From assembly GCA_035079385.1 (NCBI GenBank), contig JAVHKY010000063.1:1240001-1304000 (forward strand): a stretch of 64,000 bases of DNA, read 5' to 3'. Under the pieces are notes generated by a model. The model saw nothing but the letters and a program-made list of their open reading frames with translations. It did not search any database and was not told the origin of the DNA. The stretch's first letter is position 1. Each line of letters opens with the position of its first letter. A program made the position numbers and the translations under genes. Positions 56,332 through 64,000 of the stretch are shown here, in pieces. The DNA is from Aspidiotus rigidus (lineage: Eukaryota; Arthropoda; Insecta; Hemiptera; Diaspididae).

Positions 56332-57355
56332 TCAGGGATGATCTGAGTCCTCTTCTTCCTGCAAATCTGGATGTTGATGGTACACAGGTGTTGAGTAGGT
56401 CATAGCGTGATTCTGCATTTGACAATTCCATTCCTGGTCCATCTTCCTCTTCATGATGGTGGCCGCAAATGCAAACACCTGGTTCCATACTTCTTCAGAA
56501 CAGCATAGTGGATACCAGGCTACTCGGGTCAAACGCTTCATCTACCCCGATCTCTTGAAGAGACCGACTAAGCTCGTCCCGCTCACGCCTCCACGCCTCA
56601 CACTCAAATAAGGTGTGTTGTGGTCCACCATCCCGCCCTTGCTTACAGTGCGAACACGTTGTCTGTTCAACTTTCCTTAACTTCTCGTGAAGGTACCATG
56701 GCCGCTTAACACCTGCGTCAGGTGAAAGTTCAGCTGGCCATGGTGTCGGTCCACCCAGCGTATTAGCACACGGGTTATCCATGTACCCAGCTCACTCTGG
56801 GCAATTCTGCTTTCCACTTTACAAGCAAGGAGCACCTGGCCTCCTGCTTGACCCGTGGAGCTTCTTGGTGGGTCGTCGTTCTCTTCTTTGCTTCGAACAC
56901 CACCGCTCTCTCCTCAGCAAGGAGCTCGATTGGTGGTGAACGTGCTAATACACAAAGAGCCTCCGTCGAGACAGTACGGTAGGCACTAACACACCTCAGC
57001 GCAGCTCTTCGTTGGATCTTTACCATCTCTCTTCTTCGGTATGGTATCTTCATGCAGTCGGCCCATACTGGCGCACCATATAGGAGGATCGACAAGGCGG
57101 TGCTCATCATAATCCTTCTCCTTGCTTCTCTTGATCCCCCTAGGTTCCTCATCAGGCGGCTTAGGTATCCAACTACCCGGCCCGCCTTTTCCGCTGCCAT
57201 CGGGAAATGGTACCTGAAGCTCAGCGTTGAGTCAAACCAGACGCCCAGGTACTTCATTCGCTTCTTGATTTCAATTTCCACACCTTCCAGGCGAAAAGTG
57301 GGTGGACTGAACTGCGTCGGCTGTAATACCTCACTGTTTATGAGTAAGATTTGAA
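56332..57355 (-). pseudogene. R1-like LINE, end of ORF2
   Basis: Minus strand: MKYLGVWFDSTLSFRYHF, SRLMRNLGGSREARRRIM, ALSILLYGAPVWADCM and AYRTVSTEALCVLARSPPIE, then in a second frame TTCSHCKQGRDGGPQHTLFE with CEAWRRERDEL, a CCHC-type knuckle. This is the thumb and C-terminal part of R1-clade (APE-type) LINE proteins. One frame change near 56780 and a stop near 56500 break it. The reverse transcriptase palm upstream of 57355 is missing. Confidence 0.82.
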
Positions 57356-58193
57356 CATTGTGTATTCATAAACATTAACAGTAACTTAAGCTTTCATTCA
57401 ACACATCATACATCATAAATTTCGTTCTCTCAATGTGGTGTCTACTTCACTGAACCCAAAAGGGATTTGTAAGGAATTCGCCTTTGGAAAGTGGGAATTT
57501 TCAATGAATTTTGAAATAAGAAGAAAACGAAGAAGAAAGTGAAAAGTAACCGTTAGACTTATATACCTATGCTTCGTAAGTTCAAATTCTTTAGTGAGGA
57601 ATTTACTATTACTTCAATTGGCGGGAGGAAGGTATCCTCCTTATTTTGCGTCTGTCTGAATGACCTTGACCTTTTTTACGGAATAATTTTCGGTGTGAGT
57701 CTCCTCCGAGAATGGACACGTAAAATTAACGAGTTAGTGTGACCTCATCAAACGATATGAAGAATTTCAATTGAAAAAAAAGGGGGAAAGTGCTAACTTA
57801 TTCGGGAGACACAGTCAAATTTCAGGTCCCAAACCAACAGAGGAAAAGAAAGAGCATCAGATACGGAGGTGACTCAATTGATTTTCAAAACTTTACGAAA
57901 GGAAACTTTTTGTTTGGAAAATAGAGCCGGATTTTTTTAAAGTCGATATTCTAATTCAATTGAAGAGTCTTTGTAGACGATAGAAATTAATGGCATAACC
58001 ACAAAAACTGCGGACCCACTTGTGACATTGCCTCTTTGGTTAGCTCTTGAAAGTTCTGTTGATGATAATTTTCGATTCAGTTACACTCGAACGGTTTCAG
58101 ATTAGTCATATTTTTCGTAGAGAAGAATGCAATGCGTTCAAAATGTGTCGAAAATTGATGTTCTAGATGTCCAAGAAGACGAAACAGTTTTTT
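57356..58193. other. No gene recognised
   Basis: AT-rich, no motif-bearing frame or inverted repeat. Confidence 0.45.
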
Positions 58194-58358
58194 CAGTGGC
58201 GTACACAGGAATTTTTTTTTTCTGGGGGGGGGGGAGGTTAGTCGGAAAATGATGTGATGTAATTCTGTCGTATCCTTCCTATCATAATTTATTTTTAATC
58301 CTGGGGGAATCACAAGGCTTCTGGGGGGCGGGGTTGATCCCCCTTGCGTACGCCACTG
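58194..58358. mobile_element. hAT-like MITE
   Basis: The ends CAGTGGCGTACACAGGAA and TTGCGTACGCCACTG are inverted with few mismatches. A G-run and GGGGGGCGGGG lie just inside. The T-rich flanks prevent a clear 8-bp duplication call. Confidence 0.7.
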
Positions 58359-58599
58359 TTTTTCCTTCTACATAACTGTCAAAAATTTTGGTTGTTTGGT
58401 TGGCCAGAATTATATACCCATGGGAGCGTAGATTGCTTGACGTGGCACACGATCTTGTGTGTGAGTAAAACAGCTTGTATTTTTTCCCCCATTTGTAGTT
58501 CGTTGCAACGCATCTCGGAGCAGTCTGCTGTTTTTCTTTCCACGCTTGATAGGTATGTGTTATTCAAAGATACTTTTGAACTTCAAATACTTTTCAAGA

Positions 58600-59390
58600 C
58601 GTTCAATTTCAAAAAACGACAAATTACAAGAATAAATAATTTTTTTTTCAAGGTAGTTTGTTAAAAAAAGCGATGACAAGAACATTTTTCGTCTTGGAAT
58701 ATTTTTAAAAATATTTTCCTAGAGAAAACGACTTTCAATATTTTTTGAAAATATTTTGGAGATAATTCATTCAAAAAAACGAGAAGTACAACAAAATAAT
58801 AAAAGACAAGTATAATTGTACATGGACATGGTCATTTTTTGAGTGAAGTATCTCAAAAAAACATTTTTTGAAAATATTTTTGTACAAATATTTTTCACAA
58901 TATTTCACTTGAAAAAACGAAATACAAGAATATATTTGGTGTTCGATTTGTTTTTTTTTTCTTCAAGATAAGAAAAATCAATAAAGTATGACGATATTAT
59001 CTTTTTTCAAGTGTAACATCTCAAGAAATATTCCAAGTCAAAAAATATTCAATAAAAACTTTTTAGGCTAATTTGACGTTCACAAATTTATTACTCAACG
59101 TTTCAATCAGATTACTGACCTTTTTCAAGAACAAAACGGAACTGGTATAAAAATACAATAAACTACGGAGCAGAATACGAAAAATCATGTGCATGTAAAA
59201 ACAAGGTTATGACTCATGACAAGAATTGAAACTCTTAATCAAAGTAGTATATAAAATAAGTTTAGATTACCGCAGTCCGTTCTAAAATTACATATTCTTT
59301 ATTTTCAAAAAATATTCTAATTGTATTTCGTCGTTTTCTCGAATATATCTTGGAAAATTCTAATATATATTTCTCCGTTTAGAAGAAACG
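58600..59390. repeat. Low-complexity self-complementary block
   Basis: Words such as AATATTTTTAAAAATATT, AAAAAACGA and TACAAGAATA recur. 59280-59350 is a loose reverse complement of 58905-58945. The minus strand at 59093-59133 carries CTGATTGAAACGTTGAG, another weak Penelope-like motif. Confidence 0.4.
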
Positions 59391-60263
59391 AAAAAAAAAA
59401 AGCTCTTGTTCCTGCGAAGGAAATTGATAAGGAACAACAATTACATCATATAAATGACCGAGCCTACGATATTCAGCATTTATAAACTTCATCTGCGTAA
59501 ATTATCACACCAGTGTGTTGTTCTGGTTCGAGGCTTCAAATCATTTACCTAGTATAATAGCGTTTAAAATAAATTGAATTACGTATCTATACGCCTTCTG
59601 TATACAAGATACAAATATTCATACGCAGCGAATATCACATACTAGCGTCTGTTGCGTCGTCGCTACGCGTCGACGACAACAGCCGCTAGCCAGGTGAGTA
59701 CCAATTTTGGAATTAAAAAACAGAGTATTGCAGCCGAAAAATTCGGCTTCGGCTTACGGCTGAAGCTGACGACCTTCAAAAATTTGGATTCGGCTTACGG
59801 CTTATGGCTGATCAGAAAAATTCGGCTGGCTTTCGGCTGACTTATGGCTGGCTGATCACTGATTTTTTGGCGGGATTTCAGCTGATTTTCGGCTGATTTT
59901 TGGCTGGCTGATGATTTTGTTGTCGGTTTGTTGCAACCAGGGAATGAAAAACGTTACAAAAATATGAATCTGTGTTCTGTGGATTGAGTGACAAACTGAC
60001 AAACGAGGCAGAAAGCCGAAAACATGGTAAGCCAGACTGCTTCTGAGGGAAGCGTGTAAGTTTGAGGTTTGAGCATCAAAATTTTCGAGATCAATTCATT
60101 GAATTCAATTCACATATGAAAAAATGAGTTTGGAATTGGAAGTGGCATAAGTTATTCTTTCTCCCGATCAATATGATTTTAATCTGGTTGTCGATTCTTT
60201 ATGACGACCCATTTTGAAAATCGCCGGGGTCCGGGAGTACACACAACACAAGCACGCAACAGA

Positions 60264-61072
60264 CGAGAGGATGTGCGAAGTACTAATCGAAAGTCTCCTC
60301 GTGCCTTATCAATTCGTTTCGTTCGCCGTATGTCATACTCGGAGTAAGAGGCGAGTAAGAGTGATGCCGCAGGACTTTGAAATATTTTCGTACTTCTTGG
60401 ACTTGGAAATATTTTCAACTGTTGGACGAGGAATTATTTTCCAATGGGGGGAGGGGGGACTTTGAAGTATTTTCATAAATGGACTTGTAAAATTTTTCAA
60501 GTGTTGGACTTGGAATTATTTTCCAATTGTTGGACTTCAAAATATTTTCATACTTCTTGTTTCTAAGTCCAAGAATTGAAAATGAAAAATTTCACACATA
60601 TATGAAAATATTTCAAAGTCCCACAATTTGAAAATAATTTCAAGTTCGACAGTTGAAAATAATTCTAAGTCCCATAATTTGAAAATAATTTCAAGTTCGA
60701 CAGTTGAAAATAATTCTAAGTCCCATAATTTGAAAATATTTCAAAGTCCCATAATTTGAAAATAATTCCAAGTCCCACAGTTGAAAATATTTCAAAGTCC
60801 CATAATTTGAAAATAATTCCAAGTCCCACAGTTGAAAATATTTCAAAGTCCAACAATTGGAAAATCATTCCAAGTCCAACACTTGAAAATATTTCCAAGT
60901 CCAAGAATTCAAAATGAAAAATTTCAAGTCCTAGAAGTACGAAAATATTTGAAAGTCCCGCGGCATCACTCTTACTAACCTCTTACTCCAAGTACATATG
61001 GCATACGGCAAACGAAATGAATTGATAAGGCACGAGGAGACTTTCGATTAATACTTCGCACACCCTCTCGTC
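60264..61072. mobile_element. Foldback element with inverted minisatellite arms
   Basis: GCAACAGA repeats directly at 60256-60263 and 61073-61080 (a 6-8 bp duplication). The outer arms of about 150 bp are inverted (GTGCGAAGTA, TCGAAAGTCTCCTCGTGCCT, GATGCCGC). The inner part is two opposed arrays of an approximately 26-bp unit such as GACTTGGAATTATTTTCAA. The 62-residue frame at 60716-60904 is translated minisatellite. Confidence 0.85.
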
Positions 61073-61174
61073 GCAACAGAGTGCAGACAATATGTCAAAA
61101 ACACGATTAATATTAAATAGTACTAGTTATAACAGGCAGACTCTGATAACAGGGATCATCAGTTCAGATCGATA

Positions 61175-61552
61175 CATAGATATATAATAAGAACCTAGAT
61201 ATCGGACTCGTCGAAGTATCTGTGAGCGTTGCAGGCGCACCCATCACGCGAGAGCGGTGCAGGGTACACCACCGTTTAACACGCGTCTTATGGCAGCTAT
61301 ATCTTGAATTGGTTAAAAATGCCGAGTATTTCTTGTTCTCGATTAAGAACGTAACGAAAAAATTTACCTGAAAATTTGCACTCGAAAGAATCAATTTTTG
61401 TTCACTTATTCAAGTTCAAAGTTGTACAGCGTCTTATGGGAATTCCGTGTTTTGCCTCCTCTTAGGGGAATGGTTATACTAGGGCCGCTCACAAACACGT
61501 AACACGCGCGAGATAGCGAGTCCGATATCTAGGTTCTTATTATATATCTGTG
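61175..61552. mobile_element. MITE with GATCGATA duplication
   Basis: GATCGATA at 61167-61174 and 61553-61560 is a perfect 8-bp duplication. The inverted ends CATAGATATATAATAAGAAC (then CTAGATATCGGACTCG) span about 36 bp with one mismatch. No coding content. A second TCTTATGGGAA word at about 49640 hints at a related copy. Confidence 0.9.
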
Positions 61553-61803
61553 GATCGATACTGCTAGCCTGCTATACAGATTACAGCCTACAAGATCGAG
61601 AACTGCGTGTCACACGTCATGTCATTTCGCGCGTATGAGAAATAAGCCGAAAATAAGCCGAAAAAATTCGGCTGAATTTGGCTTTCGGCTTCCAAGAGTA
61701 AACATAAAGCTGGCTTTCGGCTTTCGGCTTAATGGCCGGGAATTTGGCTGAATTCGGCTTTCGGCTTTTGGCTTTCGGCTGGCTGCAATACTCTGTTAAA
61801 AAA

Positions 61804-63052
61804 TAGTTTTTCTTCTTTAACAAATTTTTTGAAAAAAAAAAAAAAAGACTTAAAACAAGGTGGCAATTCACTAACACAAAAAGAGATTATGTTCTATTTA
61901 CCGGCAAAGAGGAGAGAACTGTTCCTATGAAGAAATTTAGGTATTTCGTTTTGTGGATACTAAATTTCTTCTCTTCAAAAAAAAATCATAAAAACTTCCC
62001 TATTTTTTTAATACGCTGAGCTTCACATTTGTTGGTTTGCATATAAGGGCAGTATGGGACCTGCGCCTCTTCTCATCTATTGATGGCGTATGTAGAACTA
62101 TGCAATGCGACTGTCAATATGAGAGCATGATTACAATGCCTACACTGCATTTGTGACTCAGAACCTTTTTGAATGCAAATGGAAGCTCATGGTCAACAAA
62201 TCCTTTAAAAAAAAAAGTACTTCAGTGAGTTTCATTCAAAAATCAAAAAAACTTATGACCCCATTATTCATTTAACCAATTGTTATAGTACTTTATAGTT
62301 GCATTCAAAAAAAAAATATTGCTAGACCTTGACCAAACCCTATTTGAGAATAAGTTGTCGTATTTAAAAAAAAAAAAACATATTGCCCACTTCAACCAAA
62401 CCCTATTTTAAATGAGTTCTACTTCAATTGCATATAATAATATATATTTGAAAAAAAAATTGAGACTATTAAACTAAAATTGACAGTAGGCCTAGGTATC
62501 CATTCATCAATCTCCCCTGTATCTATACAGAATTACAAATTCTTCACAAAAATACATGATATTTTGTTTTCTATTTTAGTAGGCCAGATTATTCGCGCTG
62601 ACGCATCTAATGGCTCATTCTTGTAGAATTAGGTCTTCATTCTCCTGAAACAAATAAAATTATCACAACCGGGTATATAATTCAGAGTGTGCAAGCAACA
62701 ACAACAACAAAGATTTTTTAGTTTTGCAATATTTCCTAAAAATACATTTATCTGAAAGGAAATTTCATGCTCTTCAAACTTTGTTCTCTACGTTGTTTCT
62801 TTAAATTCAGTGTTACCAAGAAATTCAAGAAAAACTGAAAAACTATATACCTAGGCCTACTCAAAATCTGCCGCGCACAAAGTTAAATTGATGTATATCC
62901 ATTTTATGAGATTACCAAACGGTATCTTTTACATAACAAATGTTCAAGTGTGTGTAGTTGGCTTGTAATCAGTTTATATGTGTGCGTGGCGATCCCTTTG
63001 TCCGCAAATATTTTCAAGTGCTTCAATTTAACAAAGTTTTGATGATTTCCTA
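61804..63052. other. No gene recognised
   Basis: AT-rich with several A-runs and a short (CAA)n at about 62696-62710. Confidence 0.45.
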
Positions 63053-63233
63053 CTCAATTTTCAACAAGGAATCCGAAAATAAAATCAGATTTTCCCGACT
63101 CGGCCTGGTTTTTGAGATAATGGAGATACGTCAAAAGCATAAATCTATCAAATTGACGTAACTCCATTTCTCAAAAACGAGATTGAATTAGGAAAATCCA
63201 ACGTCATTTTTGAATTCCTCGTTGAAAATTAGT
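63053..63233. repeat. 181-bp palindromic element
   Basis: Arms 63053-63133 and 63153-63233 are inverted: TCAATTTTCAACAAGGAAT, GATTTTCC, GTTTTTGAGATAATGGAG and ACGTCAA are mirrored. The loop is about 19 bp. The frame 62958-63161 (+) runs into it and is not convincing. Confidence 0.75.
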
Positions 63234-64000
63234 GCAAAATCTTCAGAAGAAATTGATTGAAGTCCATTTTTATCATCGAGGAAAGATTATTCAGTTACCC
63301 AGATCAACGTTCTGGATATTTGTCAATTTAACTTTGTAGCGCAGAGATGTACTCAATCACCCTTTGACCTGTCACAAGAAAACCCCCCTTAGCGTCCCAA
63401 AAATCGTTTTTGAGGACGTGATTTACAACCTCAGTAATATATATTGAAATAATTGAATAATAATGTACATTGAATTTATGTAGGTACTTACTTCATTGAT
63501 ATCCATATCAATAGGTAAAGTTACAACGGGTGGAGGTACTACAGGTAGAGGTAGTACCAGTGGTACTATCACATTCCAAATTGCTCCTACTTGAGGCTAT
63601 AACAATGATGTTTCAGATTAGTTGAGAAAAAAGTAAATCAAAGTTATGGTGTATGATTTGCTAACTGCGGGTACCTTGCAGAACTCATAGAATTTTCACT
63701 CGTACAATATTTTACATAGTACCGGTACCTATAGGTACAGAAGATGTACAAAAATGAAAGACTATGTTGTTTGTTTTACACTCTGTAACAATCTGGAAAA
63801 TGTCATTCATTGAGTTTTTCTGAAAACAAATATTGTTATCTTCAAACAGATTCAATATCAAATTCTTCATCAAAAATAGTTCCTGAAATTCATCCATAGA
63901 TCATATTCTATATATTTTCAACAAAGGAAGATATTATACTTAACAACATTTATTGTGATTCAAAATTCTAAAATTTTTGTCACATTATACGTCATTCATT
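63234..64000. other. No gene recognised
   Basis: AT-rich end of window. A GGTAGTACCAGTGGTACTA-type imperfect repeat lies at about 63550-63570. Confidence 0.45.

Larger units (their letters stand above)
59721..61795. mobile_element. Non-autonomous hAT, 2.07 kb, with two nested elements
   Basis: The ends CAGAGTATTGCAGCC and GGCTGCAATACTCTG are perfect 15-bp inverted repeats, and TTAAAAAA on each side (59713-59720, 61796-61803) is a perfect 8-bp duplication. Both subterminal regions are packed with GGCTTTCGGCT / ATTCGGCTTACGGC words, likely transposase-binding sites. No transposase is visible. Two later insertions (60264-61072 and 61175-61552) account for about 1.2 kb. Confidence 0.93.

Noticed and set aside
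60716..60904. Repetitive 62-residue minus-strand frame (DFEIFSTVGLGIIF units)
   Set aside because: Translation of the 26-bp minisatellite inside the foldback element.

Overview
This is AT-rich eukaryotic DNA, most likely from an insect. The evidence is an intact arthropod-style FoxB forkhead gene, a mobilome typical of insects (hAT, pogo/Tigger, MULE, Helitron, Penelope-like, R1-like and other LINE remnants, many MITEs), frequent GGTAGGTACC-type runs and long pure microsatellites. A sap-feeding hemipteran is possible but cannot be shown from this window. There are no operons, CRISPR arrays or bacterial signals.

Layout. 0-3 kb: microsatellites and unassigned sequence. 3.26-3.40 kb: an inverted repeat with a hammerhead-like core. 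4.26-5.16 kb (minus): FoxB, the only confidently functional host gene, with a plausible TATA box at about 5.57 kb, an EH1 repression motif, and a strong splice donor overlapping its stop codon. 7.8-8.7 kb: MULE transposase C-terminus with a SWIM finger, next to a TA-flanked MITE. 9.55-13.65 kb: a putative 4.1-kb DNA element with repeated GGAATGATTCC motifs near both ends. It contains a small intron-bearing reading frame of unknown function, a tRNA-like SINE and further MITEs. 13.9-17.7 kb: two inverted copies of a 0.5-kb repeat around a LINE reverse-transcriptase remnant. 23.3-28.5 kb: two decayed copies of a KRAB-A2-like (integrase-associated) C-terminal domain, each next to pogo remnants. 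28.5-36.2 kb: a dispersed repeat family, an ancient duplication, a minisatellite, a well-bounded 977-bp Helitron and a Penelope GIY-YIG remnant.

38.0-40.2 kb: a three-level nest in which a Penelope-like fragment is split by a hairpin element that is itself split by a hAT MITE. 40.9-42.3 kb: LINE remnant. 43.95-47.0 kb: a nearly full-length, broken hAT transposon whose transposase is split by a FLYWCH-encoding, MULE-like element with a perfect 8-bp target duplication. 48.3-51.4 kb: paired and nested MITEs and a LINE 3' end. 52.3-52.8 kb: two near-perfect 136-bp hairpin elements of the same family as the one at 38.96 kb, all flanked by 4-bp A/T target duplications. 53.8 kb: a ZBED-like hAT fragment. 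56.0-57.4 kb: R1-like LINE. 58.2 kb: hAT-like MITE. 59.7-61.8 kb: a 2.1-kb non-autonomous hAT (TSD TTAAAAAA) hosting two further elements with their own duplications. 63.05 kb: a palindrome.

Overall, one developmental transcription factor gene sits in a repeat-rich, gene-poor neighbourhood. Most of the information in the window is the layered insertion history of its transposons. All calls come from reading the sequence; no alignment or database search was run.
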